This document shows, piece by piece, positions 38,706 through 49,553 of a stretch of 64,000 bases of DNA. The notes under the pieces were generated by a model. That model was not told the origin of the DNA. It worked only from the letters and a program-made list of their open reading frames with translations, and did not search any database. A program made the position numbers and the translations under genes. The stretch lies in contig MLAK01000682.1 of the NCBI GenBank assembly GCA_001839685.1, positions 24,275 through 88,274 of the forward strand, read 5' to 3'. The first letter of the stretch is position 1. The number at the start of each line of letters is the position of its first letter. This DNA is from Tritrichomonas foetus. Its lineage: Eukaryota > Parabasalia > Tritrichomonadida > Tritrichomonadidae.

Positions 38706-40340
38706 ATGAATGAGAATTTCACTACTTCAAAAAATAACTATAACTGTAAAGGCACCCAAAATGCTTTCAGTTTTCTAGCAAAAGAAATCCCTGCAGAAAT
38801 TTCAATTAATTTGGAACAGCAAAATATTCTTGATGCCAACGTAACTGAAAATTTTCTGGCCTTTCTTCAAAATGTTGATAGAAAAATAGAAGAAGAAGAT
38901 CAAGATCAAATTATTCACTATTTCACACATTTACGATATTTAATTCATCCTAAAACTAAATCAATAAGAGTTGTCAAAAACAATTATGATGGTGAAAAAA
39001 CAAGTAAATATATGAAAATTGAAAGAATTACATTTCCTAGGCCAAATCATGTAATTGATCAAACTATCCAAAAACTTACAAGTTTTCTTACTTCTGAAAA
39101 TGATTCAATAGCGATTGAGTCAATCAGATCACTAGGAAGGCTTTTGCGAACATATCAATGGTTTCCCATCTCTAATGATTTGATAATGATTATTTCTCAG
39201 AGAATTTCTAATCCAAATTCAAACAAATATTTGATTTTCTATTTTTTCCGATTTTTAAGCCAACTTTCTGAATTTTCTTATCAGATAATTTCATTATTTT
39301 TGAATGATGTTTTTCCACAAATTTCTACTTTTGTTGTTTCATTTTTACCAACTAAAGAAAATGAAGGAATTAAATTCAATCCAATTCTTCCATTAATTCG
39401 TTCAATTGTTAAAAATGAATCTCAAAATCCAAATTTTCCATTTGAATCATCTTTATTGCTTATAAAAGACTATATTAATCAATGCCAATCTTTATTGATC
39501 GATGAAAATGAATTTATTGATAATTCTTTTGACCAGGAGAATGAATATATTGACACTTTTGCGATTTCTAATTTTAATGTCAAGATCAATGATCACATTT
39601 CCGAAGCTTTGAAAGTATTCAACGATGAATTTCAACCAGAAAATTCTCGATTTTTGCAATTTATTGAAAAAACCGAAATTATTTTCAATATGCCTGATTT
39701 TATGAATTCTGATTCAATTAGTTTACGAATCACCTCCTTACTTTTTTTGTATCATTGGGTTTCATGTAATTTAACTTTGGAAAATGTTAATACCTCAAAT
39801 CCAAATTCGCAGAATTCGATTTTTGAAACATTAGTCAAAAATATTCGAAATTGTGATATTCGTGTGAGAACATTATCGGCAGATTTAATAAATCTTTTAT
39901 TAAAAAGGAACAAAGATTACATTCATTTTCTGATTGAAGAGAGAATTGAAGCTTCAAACATTTTCAACATCGAAAGAGCGACATACAAAGAATATTTAAA
40001 CTTTTTCAGGCTTGCAGAAACAATCGTTCATCTTTACCCAAAAGGTTCCATGTTTCAATTTGACGTTCAACACTATATAAAAGTGCTTTTAAAATTACTA
40101 GATCCATGCAATTCTCAAATTTCTTTGCTAATTGTGAATATTTTTGGTGAAATCTATTCTCATTTAAACATTATTGGAAGATCTGAATTATTTACTTCGC
40201 AATTTTGCGTTTCAAATGGTTGTGAAATCATTTCAAATTTAATTGATGATGATGAGTTTTTTGAAGAAAATGATAAAGAAAGGATTGAAGCATTTCTTTC
40301 TTTTTACACAAAAATTCAAGCAATAGATGACACAACATAA
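38706..40340 (+). CDS. armadillo/HEAT-like protein, unknown
   Basis: A 544-residue protein made of repeated helices with the amphipathic pattern of ARM/HEAT folds (for example DSIAIESIRSLGRLLRTYQW and IRVRTLSADLINLLLKRN-like segments). An acidic loop sits near 265-280. No catalytic motif or trans-membrane segment is seen. Proteins of this kind are often scaffolds in transport or signalling. I cannot assign a family. The start is the ATG at 38706, preceded by another ATG out of frame. Confidence 0.7.
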   Translation: MNENFTTSKNNYNCKGTQNAFSFLAKEIPAEISINLEQQNILDANVTENFLAFLQNVDRKIEEEDQDQIIHYFTHLRYLIHPKTKSIRVVKNNYDGEKTSKYMKIERITFPRPNHVIDQTIQKLTSFLTSENDSIAIESIRSLGRLLRTYQWFPISNDLIMIISQRISNPNSNKYLIFYFFRFLSQLSEFSYQIISLFLNDVFPQISTFVVSFLPTKENEGIKFNPILPLIRSIVKNESQNPNFPFESSLLLIKDYINQCQSLLIDENEFIDNSFDQENEYIDTFAISNFNVKINDHISEALKVFNDEFQPENSRFLQFIEKTEIIFNMPDFMNSDSISLRITSLLFLYHWVSCNLTLENVNTSNPNSQNSIFETLVKNIRNCDIRVRTLSADLINLLLKRNKDYIHFLIEERIEASNIFNIERATYKEYLNFFRLAETIVHLYPKGSMFQFDVQHYIKVLLKLLDPCNSQISLLIVNIFGEIYSHLNIIGRSELFTSQFCVSNGCEIISNLIDDDEFFEENDKERIEAFLSFYTKIQAIDDTT

Positions 40341-40731
40341 AAAACAAGATAGATAACAATCGAAAAATAATGTCTCAATTTTTATCAAAATCAAATTCTT
40401 TATATAATTATTACATTAATACATGCTTCTGGTGTTGCAATAATTGATGCTTCCAAAATTTTTGAGTAGTCTATTTACAATAATTCATCTAATATCTAAA
40501 TCAAGTCCTTCTTATACAATGACAGATCATCGCAATTTATTCAAAATCAATATTCATGTCTTGTTTGAAGTGGACACAGAGTATATTCATCTTCTAAACT
40601 AAAAGAGTCAAACAAAAAATCAAACCAAATAAGACTATTGCTAATTTTGTACTATTAATTAATTTATTTACCATAGTATATTACAAACAAATATTATCCA
40701 ATAGAAAAATAAAAATTCAATTGGATCTAAA
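40341..40731. other. intergenic between convergent genes, nothing seen
   Basis: About 390 AT-rich bases, 3' to 3'. No gene or repeat is recognised. Confidence 0.45.
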
Positions 40732-41769
40732 TTAAGATTCGTTTTCTTTTCTTTTCATTTTGTCTACCAAATAGAAAACCATTTCCATACGTGATTCATC
40801 GATGAAATTCCCTTCTTCATTTGCTAAAATTATTAACTTATGACATAGTTTTTCATTTGAAGGTGTGTTAGAATTTCTATACAAAAAGTTTTTAATGTTT
40901 TCTTCATCGAAAAATGGAATTTCACTCATCTCATTGATCATTCTCAAAGTTCTCCTGTTTCTAAGTTCTTCTGGAATTGATTCAATGAAATCAAACCACC
41001 AATATTCCTCTCTTTTATCTTTCAGCGAGCTGTATTGTCTTGCTCTTTTTACATTTTGAAGAGTCTGTTCAATTCCATATTTTTTCATATCTTCATACAT
41101 TTGAGACATTTCTTGGTCTCGTCTTCTATTTCTTAAATTGAGGTCATAGGCAAGTGTGTTGTAACGTTGACGGTTAACTTCATTTATTTTATGTCTGAAT
41201 AAATTAAATTCATTTTGAATAGTTGATGCTGGACTGTCACTAATTGGATTTTCTGGATAAACGTAAACTATTGAATTCACTCGAGGCGACCTTCGAATTG
41301 GTGATTTTGATGGTGAAACTTTTTGATTTGATGAATTTGATGTGAACTTTGAAGGTGAATTTTTTGGTGATTTTAATGTTGGCGATTTTGATGGCGTTTC
41401 AGGCAATCGATCTTGAAGACGAATAGTTTTAGTTTGTTGAAATTGACACTTTTCCGGACGTTCATATTTCATCATTGAAAGCGGATGACCAGTTTTCACA
41501 TATAATAGTCTTGCGTTTGAATCTTGAACTTCTTTTCGTAAATCTTTGATAGGATTGTGTGGATACGTTAAAATTGTGGTTCCTTCAATTTCATTTACGA
41601 TTTTTCCGACGTCTTTGAAATTTGTATTTTTAGGAATAATTTGCTTTTTTCTCCGAGGTGAAACCGGTGGGGGTGGAGGCGCAGTTGGGAGTGTGTGAAA
41701 TGAATAAGTATATTTTTCTGTGATTTCTTGTCGCTTTCTTAAAATCGGATCATAGTATTCCCTTTTCAT
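40732..41769 (-). CDS. basic SP-rich protein, possibly cytoskeletal
   Basis: A 345-residue protein starting at the ATG of MKREYYDPIL; the frame is open upstream only from a TTG. It has a PPPPP stretch followed by SPRRKK, and a central block of repeated SP-K sites (SPTLKSPKNSPSK, SPSKSPIRRSPR) of the kind that binds microtubules or is targeted by proline-directed kinases. A helical, charged C-terminal half follows, with no known domain. Flagellar or basal-body localisation is a guess from composition only. An out-of-frame 19-codon ORF (41809-41750) overlaps this start. Confidence 0.65.
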   Translation of the reverse strand: MKREYYDPILRKRQEITEKYTYSFHTLPTAPPPPPVSPRRKKQIIPKNTNFKDVGKIVNEIEGTTILTYPHNPIKDLRKEVQDSNARLLYVKTGHPLSMMKYERPEKCQFQQTKTIRLQDRLPETPSKSPTLKSPKNSPSKFTSNSSNQKVSPSKSPIRRSPRVNSIVYVYPENPISDSPASTIQNEFNLFRHKINEVNRQRYNTLAYDLNLRNRRRDQEMSQMYEDMKKYGIEQTLQNVKRARQYSSLKDKREEYWWFDFIESIPEELRNRRTLRMINEMSEIPFFDEENIKNFLYRNSNTPSNEKLCHKLIILANEEGNFIDESRMEMVFYLVDKMKRKENES

Positions 41770-41944
41770 CAAAAATTTTGAGGTACGTTTCCACAAACTT
41801 TTTCAACATGTAGTTGGCCATTATCTTTCATAAAAAAGACCAAAAATAAAGTTAAAAAGTTACCAAAACAAAATTTTGGTCATAGATTTGCTAAATTTAT
41901 AGATTTTGCAAATATTTGCCATTAATCAAACTTGACTAGATAAT

Positions 41945-42919
41945 ATGGGAATTGGTGCATCAGAGACCTGTCCACATATTGATCCATTAACATCACTTGG
42001 AGCAGCTCCCAAAAAGATCGAAATGATGGCCTGCAACGATAAAGCAGCCATGATTTTAACTCCAACAAAAATTGTCGAAATTCGAAACTACGACGGCACA
42101 TCATTCGTAAAAACGCTAAATTTACAGCCAACATGCTGCTGCTCCACATCGAGCGGCGGATGGATTATCGGATTTATCTGTGGTCATATTTTCGAGTTTG
42201 ACTCCGCAATGAATTTAACAGCATCTTATCGTTCTCCCGGAAGTCACAAAGCGCACGAAGGAAAAGTTTTACAAGTTTTCGAAAGCTACGATTTCAAAGA
42301 AAGTCATTGTTATATTATGTCACTCGGCGCCGATAATAAAATCAATATCTGGAGCAAAATCCAAAACCACATTTATACTTTCCAGTCGAAATACCAGCTC
42401 ACTTCGATTTGTTTATCACCATATTTCGCATTTCTCGCAGACGACCACTCTCAAATTCATACAATCAATATCAAAAAGTTAACACATTCCACATATACAA
42501 TACCAAGCCCGGTTAAGTCTATGGTCCCAATTGGTGAAGGGTTTGCTGGATTGGCGGTTTTAGAAAATGGTTCAGTTTGCATTTTATCAGCAACAGAAGT
42601 TGTCATTTCTTTTCCATTTATAAATAACCAATATCCATCAAAGATCATTTCATTAGTGGTCGAAGACAGAACAGGCCTGATTACTTACGCAGTCCTCGAA
42701 AAAAACCGAAAATTGACTTTTCGTGCTTTAGAAAAAGTGACAGAAGAGTTAGGTGAAGTGTCGCCCATTTTTACAGCATCAACAACACACATAGTAACTA
42801 TAAAGAGGAACCAGATTGTTGTTTATTTAACAGATGACTTGGAAGCAGCTTCTATGAATATCTTACCAGATATGGAACTTCCACGAAGGCGAATTTCCAA
42901 GTTTTTAATGAATATATAA
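41945..42919 (+). CDS. N-myristoylated WD40-like beta-propeller protein
   Basis: A 324-residue protein. The N-terminus MGIGASET fits the N-myristoylation rule (Gly2, Ser6), and nearby Cys9 could be acylated, so membrane attachment is likely. The body is a series of four-stranded blades with WD-like ends, the clearest being HCYIMSLGADNKINIWSKI; the others are degenerate. The function is unknown. The GC-rich codons suggest good expression. It is divergent from the gene at 41769, about 175 bases apart. Confidence 0.7.
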   Translation: MGIGASETCPHIDPLTSLGAAPKKIEMMACNDKAAMILTPTKIVEIRNYDGTSFVKTLNLQPTCCCSTSSGGWIIGFICGHIFEFDSAMNLTASYRSPGSHKAHEGKVLQVFESYDFKESHCYIMSLGADNKINIWSKIQNHIYTFQSKYQLTSICLSPYFAFLADDHSQIHTINIKKLTHSTYTIPSPVKSMVPIGEGFAGLAVLENGSVCILSATEVVISFPFINNQYPSKIISLVVEDRTGLITYAVLEKNRKLTFRALEKVTEELGEVSPIFTASTTHIVTIKRNQIVVYLTDDLEAASMNILPDMELPRRRISKFLMNI

Positions 42920-43266
42920 AGTTGTCATTCCTATTTCTATTAAAATTTACAGTTTATATTGCTTCTTCTTTTTTTCATTATTTCCAAATAATTTTATATA
43001 AATAATTATTCTTTATTGTTGGGTTTTTGTTTCATTGATAAGTTTCCATTAATAATGTCAAGCCTTTTGACTAATAGTAAATTAATTTTATTGACTGTAA
43101 AAGAGGAAATTTGAATGATGATTTCGAGATGATTCTAATTGTAAACGGTATTGGATACTCACAATTTTGAATGAATGTGATTGAAATAGTTAATGAAAAA
43201 TTGTCATTTAAATGAATATTGAAATTATTTAAGAGAGCACGTTTACTCTTAAATTAAACGGTCTCG
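42920..43266. other. intergenic / upstream region of the coiled-coil gene
   Basis: About 350 AT-rich bases with CGTTTACTC and AAACGGTC near the coiled-coil gene start. Nothing else is recognised. Confidence 0.45.
43256..43263 (-). promoter_or_regulatory. M3-like site GACCGTTT just before a start codon
   Basis: On the minus strand this reads GACCGTTT, the same 8-mer as in the palindrome at 19338-19363. It ends 3 bases before the ATG at 43267. Confidence 0.4.
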
Positions 43267-46200
43267 ATGTCTGCTTCGGACTCAATTCGAAAGGATTCCC
43301 AATCTGCAGCAAATATAGAAGATATGGATTACGTCAATCTAACGTCCAAAAGCATTTCGAGCATCACATCACAAAATATTCTGCTTAAGAAAAAATACAA
43401 CGAATTAAATTCGAAATACTCAAATCTTCAAAAAAGGCACGATTCAGAAATACACAGACTCGAAAATTCAATGAAAGGAATTGTTCGCCAACATAACGAT
43501 CAATTAAGTGTTCTCAATTCAACGATAACTTCATTACAAGAATCATTGGATAAGCTTCGCACAGAAAACACAGAATTAAAGAATTCTTACATTCAATCAC
43601 AATCAAATTGCTCACCAATTAATTTTCCAAAAATTTCAATTTCCGATGAATATAATTACAAAATGCAAACAATTGAATATGAAAATAAAAAACTTACTCG
43701 TGATCTTGAAAGCCAAATTGAAATAAATAATATTCTTCAAGATAAAGTCAACACCATTCCTGAGTACGAACATTTATTAAAACAATCCCAAGACGAAATC
43801 AAAAAATTGAAGAAACAATGCACATTTATTGAACAAAGTGATGAATCTGCAAAAACGATCAAATTTTATAAAAATCAACTATCAAGCCTTCAAACGAAGT
43901 GTGCTGATCAAGAAGCCACAATTTCTGAACTCAAAACAACAGTGAGTGAACTGAAATTCGAACTAAGTTCAGCTAAATCTGAATTATCCCAAAAAGAAAG
44001 TGAAATTAGCCAAATTTTATGTGATCTTCCACAAAATAAAGATAATGAAGATAACGAAGAAATTTTTAATCAAACTCTTGAAATTTTCGATAATTTATCA
44101 AAAGAACAAACAAATCAAATAGTAGAACTCACAAAACAACGAAATGAAATTTTAACTATTTTACATAAATATGAAAAAATTGAATCATTGAATAATGATT
44201 ACCTTTCACATTCAAATGAAGAAAACCAACAATTAAAAGATCAAATCGAAGATCTTCAACAAAAACTTGAGCAAGCAATAGAAGAATCTGACAATAAAGT
44301 AAATGAATTAGTCGAAAGTATTGGCAAAATCTATGAATATGAAATAGATCAAGACAAATCACCAATTGATAATATTGTTGAACTTATTGAAAATAGGATA
44401 GTCGCACCTGATTCACCTAGTGTTAAATCAAATCGTGAACGTGAATTAAAAGTTCTTGGACAGCTTGAAAATGCGCTTAAATTCTTCAAAACTCTTGCTG
44501 GATCATCTTCTGATGATGATACTCCTATTTTTAACTTTCAAGATCGTACATTCATTTTAACACAATGCGCACGAATTGGTCAATTTATTGAAGAAGAAGC
44601 AGGCGATGTAAAAATTCCATCAGTTCCAAATTTATTCGATCCACTGGAAATTGAATCATGTTCAAAAGTATTTTTTGACTTTCTTGAAAATGAAGAAGAT
44701 ATTAATGAATCTCCTATTCGTGAACTTTATTTAATGTTTTTAAGTTGTATCTCTGTTAATTTCTTATTATTCAACAGAGTGAAAGAATTATTAAGTAGAA
44801 AGCCAACACCAACAGTTCGAATTGATGACAGCTTTCGTGAATTGTATGAAGAAATTCTAAATGAAATCAAAGATTCTGAAAAAGTTTTGGGATTATATGT
44901 TGATAATCCAGATAATAACTTTTTCTCAATGCTTCAAATCTTCGTAGGTGAATATGAAGAACTCAGAAGAGAGAATGATGATAATATTGCAGCAATTGAA
45001 CAATTACAAGCAGAATTAATTGAAGTTTCTCAATTAACTCAAAATTCATCAATGATGCCTGAAGGTGAATTCAAAACAATTAAATCAAAAATCCGGAAGC
45101 TGAAAGACGATAAACGAAAATTACAAGAATGTTTAAATAAAGAAATAAAATACCGTAAATCATCTAATGAAAAATCAAGAAAACAACTCGAAGAAGCAGT
45201 CCAATGTCTAAATATTGCCAAAAATGAGCAAGAAGAATTCGAAAAATTGAAAAATAAATATCAAAATTTGAAACAACTTTCAAAAGATCAAGAAAATGAA
45301 CTAAATCAATATAAAGAAAAGCTGACTGAATTAAATGATGAAAACGAAATGCTTCTTAAGGAAAAAGAGGAGTTGGAAGCATCATCTGAATCTCGAATTG
45401 AAGAGTTACAAGAGAATGAGAGGAAAGTTCGAGAAAAGAATAGTTCATTAGCAAAAAGAGTTACTGATTTAGAAAAGACAAATAATGAAATGTTAGTAGA
45501 TATTAAAAAGAGAACTGAAATTATTCAAGAGAAATTACATGAAAGAATTCAGAACTTAGATAATGAATTGAAAGAAACAAGAGAGAAATTAATCAAAAAT
45601 TTAACAGAAATTAAAGAACTTCGATCAATCAAGCACTCTAATCAAGTTGAGATTACTAAATTGAAATTTGAAGTGAAAAATCGAAGTTATATGATTAACC
45701 AATTAACATCTCAGATGAAATTGAAAGAAGAACAATTTTCAGCAAAAAGTAAAGCCGAAGTATTTCAACAACAAGTGAAATGTGATAAATTAATGAATGA
45801 ACTATCATCAAATTATGATACTGCAAGAATGAAACTTGTTGGATTACTCAAAAAGAAATTTAATGTTACAATTTCAGAAACCGATTCATTTAATGTAATC
45901 ATTAATGCACTTAATCGTTTAATAGATGAAAAAATGATTGCAGAAATGACAACTTTGAATATTGATGCAAGATCTCTAATTAATGAAATTAAGAAAATGG
46001 AAAATCGAATTAATTCTAATGAAACTACTATCGAAGACCTTGAAATGAAGAACGCAATCATTTCAAAACAAAATGAAGCCCTCACGAAAAAGAACAGCCA
46101 ATTGGAAAACGCCCAAGATGAATTAAATAAATGGATTTCTTGGGCTCGCTCAATTCACCGACACATTACAGATGGACAAGTTGGTCCTCATTCTGTAGAT

Positions 46201-46476
46201 GACCTTAAGTATGTCCTTGAAGAATCTCTGATGGCTGCAATTGGACACAGAAATGTTTTAAGAAAGTTGGACATCATTCGAAGAGAAAAGAAAATTTTGA
46301 ATTCGCCCATGGCTCGAAAATGCATTGAAAAGGTTCCAACACAAAATCGTCCATCAATAAGACCAGTTATTTTGGCGCTCATGTGGACAAGAAGACTCCA
46401 AATTTTTGGAAGCTATTTAACATCAGCATATAAATGTGGCCCTAATGAGTCCAATACATTTGATGAAGAAATATGA
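43267..46476 (+). CDS. long coiled-coil protein, golgin/centrosome-like
   Basis: A 1069-residue protein. Coiled coil covers about 35-120, 135-260, 275-350, 560-830 and 880-960, with globular breaks near 390-520 and at the C-terminus (970-1069: ISWARSIHRHITDG, then RPSIRPVILALMWTRRLQIF). The C-terminal module has conserved-looking aromatic and basic residues and may be a targeting domain. I see no GRIP motif. Such proteins form tethers or cytoskeletal linkers; trichomonads have many. The start is the first ATG after the M3-like site. Confidence 0.75.
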   Translation: MSASDSIRKDSQSAANIEDMDYVNLTSKSISSITSQNILLKKKYNELNSKYSNLQKRHDSEIHRLENSMKGIVRQHNDQLSVLNSTITSLQESLDKLRTENTELKNSYIQSQSNCSPINFPKISISDEYNYKMQTIEYENKKLTRDLESQIEINNILQDKVNTIPEYEHLLKQSQDEIKKLKKQCTFIEQSDESAKTIKFYKNQLSSLQTKCADQEATISELKTTVSELKFELSSAKSELSQKESEISQILCDLPQNKDNEDNEEIFNQTLEIFDNLSKEQTNQIVELTKQRNEILTILHKYEKIESLNNDYLSHSNEENQQLKDQIEDLQQKLEQAIEESDNKVNELVESIGKIYEYEIDQDKSPIDNIVELIENRIVAPDSPSVKSNRERELKVLGQLENALKFFKTLAGSSSDDDTPIFNFQDRTFILTQCARIGQFIEEEAGDVKIPSVPNLFDPLEIESCSKVFFDFLENEEDINESPIRELYLMFLSCISVNFLLFNRVKELLSRKPTPTVRIDDSFRELYEEILNEIKDSEKVLGLYVDNPDNNFFSMLQIFVGEYEELRRENDDNIAAIEQLQAELIEVSQLTQNSSMMPEGEFKTIKSKIRKLKDDKRKLQECLNKEIKYRKSSNEKSRKQLEEAVQCLNIAKNEQEEFEKLKNKYQNLKQLSKDQENELNQYKEKLTELNDENEMLLKEKEELEASSESRIEELQENERKVREKNSSLAKRVTDLEKTNNEMLVDIKKRTEIIQEKLHERIQNLDNELKETREKLIKNLTEIKELRSIKHSNQVEITKLKFEVKNRSYMINQLTSQMKLKEEQFSAKSKAEVFQQQVKCDKLMNELSSNYDTARMKLVGLLKKKFNVTISETDSFNVIINALNRLIDEKMIAEMTTLNIDARSLINEIKKMENRINSNETTIEDLEMKNAIISKQNEALTKKNSQLENAQDELNKWISWARSIHRHITDGQVGPHSVDDLKYVLEESLMAAIGHRNVLRKLDIIRREKKILNSPMARKCIEKVPTQNRPSIRPVILALMWTRRLQIFGSYLTSAYKCGPNESNTFDEEI

Positions 46477-48003
46477 GTTTGTTATTTATAAAAAAAAAAA
46501 AAAACTGAATTTTGTTTGAATCTATTACTTCTTTCGGTAATATTTATGTCTGGAAGAAAAGCATCTCAGCTGAGAAATTTTTTTCCCAAGCAAGAAAATG
46601 TTATTTTTTTTCGAACATATTTGGTCATTAACCATCTCCAGAAATCATGAGTCAAAGTTAATTTCTTGATTTCAGTTCATTCATAATTCTACTTATTTTT
46701 CGTGTAATTTATTAAATTTTATTTTATTTATTGGAACAGAAGGAAATAAAAAGTCATTTCCATTTAAATCACATTTATAGTATTTTCGATTTTGAACGAA
46801 GTAAGAAGTAACAAAAGTTTATTCAGATATGATTATAATGAAAACCGGAAATAATAATCAAGTTAACATTGTATTTGAATGAGGAAACACCAATTTCAAA
46901 AAAAAAAAAAAACTTTGAATGTTTGGACAAGATGCATGTAATTTGTATTTTTTATCATCGAAACTATTTTAGACGATAAGAGTTGGAAGATCCAAACTTA
47001 AATGATCTTTATTAGTCAATAAAGGTCATTCATCGATTCTCTATTTCTCACCTCACATGAATTATTTTCTATTTCTCTCTCACTTCACATGAATTATTCT
47101 CTATTTCTCACTTCACATGAATTAAATAGTACTTTTTGTCTCTAAACCTATCAATCGGACGCATTGATAGATTCTTATATTCTCACACTAATTTCGGAAA
47201 ATTTAATCATAAGTTCATTGATGATAATTTCCATTCATTGGTGAAAGATGAGATGAACTCAAATTTTCTTTGACGTGAGTGATCACCAAAAAATACAAAA
47301 AGTTAATGAATTTTCAAAATTCTGTGGTATTCAATAATGTGTCAATGAACATTCAATATGATGTAAATATTTGAAAAATATCATGATACTCTCAAAAATT
47401 CTTTCAGATTCAACTTAAATCATTACAATCCTATGAAAAAATCTATCTTTCATACATCAAATTTTATTAAATAAACGATTCCCAAAATGAAAGTATCATG
47501 GGCTATAAAATATTCAAGTTTTAGCTTTTTTAATCTCAAATAATCCACCAATATTTGTTAACAAAACTCCTATATTAGGTTAGATTGGGACCAGTGAACA
47601 AAATAAATGTGATTTGGTAATTTATCATTCATTAAGTTCTGCCCGTTCTGTATAGAAAACACTTCCATTTAGTTATCGATTTCTATATTGAAATGAAAAA
47701 GTTCTCTAAAAGGTCATATCACCTATTTATCACATCACCAAATATGTGGTCACAGATTCGCACAATTTTCAATTTGGAATTCTGATTAGATAGAATATTT
47801 CAATGGTCTTTTTAATTTTCCCGGAAGGAATCACAATTTATTTATATATTTATTTTGAATTTTGTGAAACTTTGAAAGCTTTTGATGAGTGTTAATGATT
47901 TATTTTGAGACGATGATAATATTCTGTGATTTTTCCTTTTTGTGGATGTGAAGATCTTTTTCAGTTCTATATTAGTCGGCCAATTAATCTCTCTTCTTGT
48001 GAG
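46477..48003. other. long intergenic region with a minisatellite
   Basis: About 1.5 kb, AT-rich. It holds poly-A tracts at about 46489-46503 and 46898-46911 and the tandem array at 47040-47124. No gene is recognised. The last part is upstream sequence of the IBD-like gene. Confidence 0.5.
47040..47124 (+). repeat. 28-32 bp tandem repeat, 3 copies
   Basis: Three copies of a TCTATTTCTCACTTCACATG-AATTATT unit. The middle copy carries four extra bases (CTCT). Confidence 0.85.
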
Positions 48004-48645
48004 ATGGATAGCATGCCTCAGTACTGGGGCCTTCTCTCAGATGCAGACAAAGCGCAATACAATACACTTCGCATTGCTTTTACACCTGGTTCGATTCTTC
48101 AAACACGAAACTCATCGCCAGAAAGTTTTGAAGATATGTTAAATACGATTCGAAAATTTGCTGAAAGAGGAGACGAGAATGATTGGAGAAGATTTTTGGT
48201 ATGTGGAATATGTTGGGTCGATAATGCAGTTGCTGTTAATACGCGCCAGCTCCGCCTTTTGGTATCGAAATGTAAATCTTCAATTAATGGATCGCTGCAG
48301 AAAATGGGATATACAACCAACACGTCACATGCGGAATCATGGAAAATCATCTTCTTACGAATCCCTCTTTTAAAGGATAACTTTAATGAACTTCGTCAAT
48401 GGACAATTCGATATAAAGCCAACACAGATGGAACGCCAAACAAAGCCATAACTACACCGACAGTGTCCGCACGCCAAACCTATGAAATACCTAAGCTACA
48501 AAAAATTCAGCCACCACTTCCAATGGTTCAGATTCACACGATGCCTTTTCCTGAAATTCACCTTCCACAGACAACACAGCGTGTCGAATCTGAAGTTGTC
48601 AAGCCTCTGAAGTTTAGATCCTACTTTATTGGCAATGACAAATAA
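48004..48645 (+). CDS. IBD-like DNA-binding protein (IBP39/M3BP superfamily)
   Basis: A 213-residue protein starting at the ATG of MDSMPQYWGL; upstream the frame is open only from a GTG. Residues 45-105 (LVCGICWVDNAVAVNTRQLR then LLVSKCKSSINGSLQKMGY) follow the pattern G-x-x-W-x-x-D...N...L-x-x-L/V-x-x-K-x-x-x-x-N-x-x-L of the winged-helix initiator-binding domain, which in T. vaginalis reads the Inr and M3 core promoter elements. KCKSSINGSLQ would be the recognition helix. A Pro-rich tail follows. The likely role is nuclear sequence-specific DNA binding in transcription. The match is from pattern memory, not a search. Confidence 0.6.
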   Translation: MDSMPQYWGLLSDADKAQYNTLRIAFTPGSILQTRNSSPESFEDMLNTIRKFAERGDENDWRRFLVCGICWVDNAVAVNTRQLRLLVSKCKSSINGSLQKMGYTTNTSHAESWKIIFLRIPLLKDNFNELRQWTIRYKANTDGTPNKAITTPTVSARQTYEIPKLQKIQPPLPMVQIHTMPFPEIHLPQTTQRVESEVVKPLKFRSYFIGNDK

Positions 48646-49553
48646 TATGTGAAATGTTTTTTTTTTTGAGGATGTCAAATGTCATTCCATTTAATGAGAT
48701 TATATTTCTATATCATTGAATTACGACCAAAGCTAAGCTGAAATTCAAATTCACATTTGGAATTGATCATACTTGCCATTAATCTTTTGAAAGGTTGGTC
48801 GTAATTAATTAATGATGTTTAGTCTAATGTGAGCTATTTTTGCTGCTGCAACTATGTGAATTGTTTGAAGGGAAATTTCATGAATTTTGTTTTATTTTTT
48901 GTACAAATGTTTATACATTTTGATATAATTTGCGTTAACAAATAATTTTTATTTTTAGTTTCAAATTGCCTTTTTAGGTTCTGGTGAAAAGCTACTCCAG
49001 ATTATTAAAAATGCAATATTTTTGTTCTTTAAATTCATAAAATTTTATATTTTTATGAATAGAATCCGGTTTCTATTAACATGTTTTTTGTTTTTTAATA
49101 AAGTTTTAGTTATGTTTCGAATATGCAATATTTTAATTTTTGGTTAATTGTGGATTTTTTCTGAATAGAATCAAAAAATAGAATCTTGAACAAAAAATCA
49201 CAAAAAATATTGAAGTATGACTCTTCACTACAACCAAGCATCAAAAAGATTACGACTCAAGGTCAAGTCAAGAGTTCAAATTCACCTTTAGAATTGACCA
49301 AATTCGGTGGTTATCTTTTTAAGGTTTGGGTTGAATGCAGAGGGCTAAAAATGTTATGTTGTTAGCATATCTGCTGCGATAATGATCGAGACAAAAATTC
49401 GCCTTAACTATCTCTTAGAGAGTTCAACTTTTGATATAATTTTGTAACATCTTGGTCATCACAGTGATGCTTAAATGATTGTTCTTCAAAATCAAAAAAA
49501 TTGAAAGAAAAAAATCTGAGTGAAGAAAGTAAATGTTATGGTAAAGAATATGT
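48646..49553. other. intergenic with a diverged direct repeat
   Basis: About 900 AT-rich bases. Segments near 48720-48850 and 49245-49390 share blocks (ATTACGAC, TTCAAATTCAC, GGAATTGA/AGAATTGACCA, GGTT-GG, GCTGCGA/GCTGCAA) and look like two old copies of one unit. No gene is recognised. Confidence 0.4.

Noticed and set aside
47926..48003. 26-codon upstream extension of the IBD-like protein
   Set aside because: It begins with GTG; the ATG at 48004 is the first standard start and precedes the domain.
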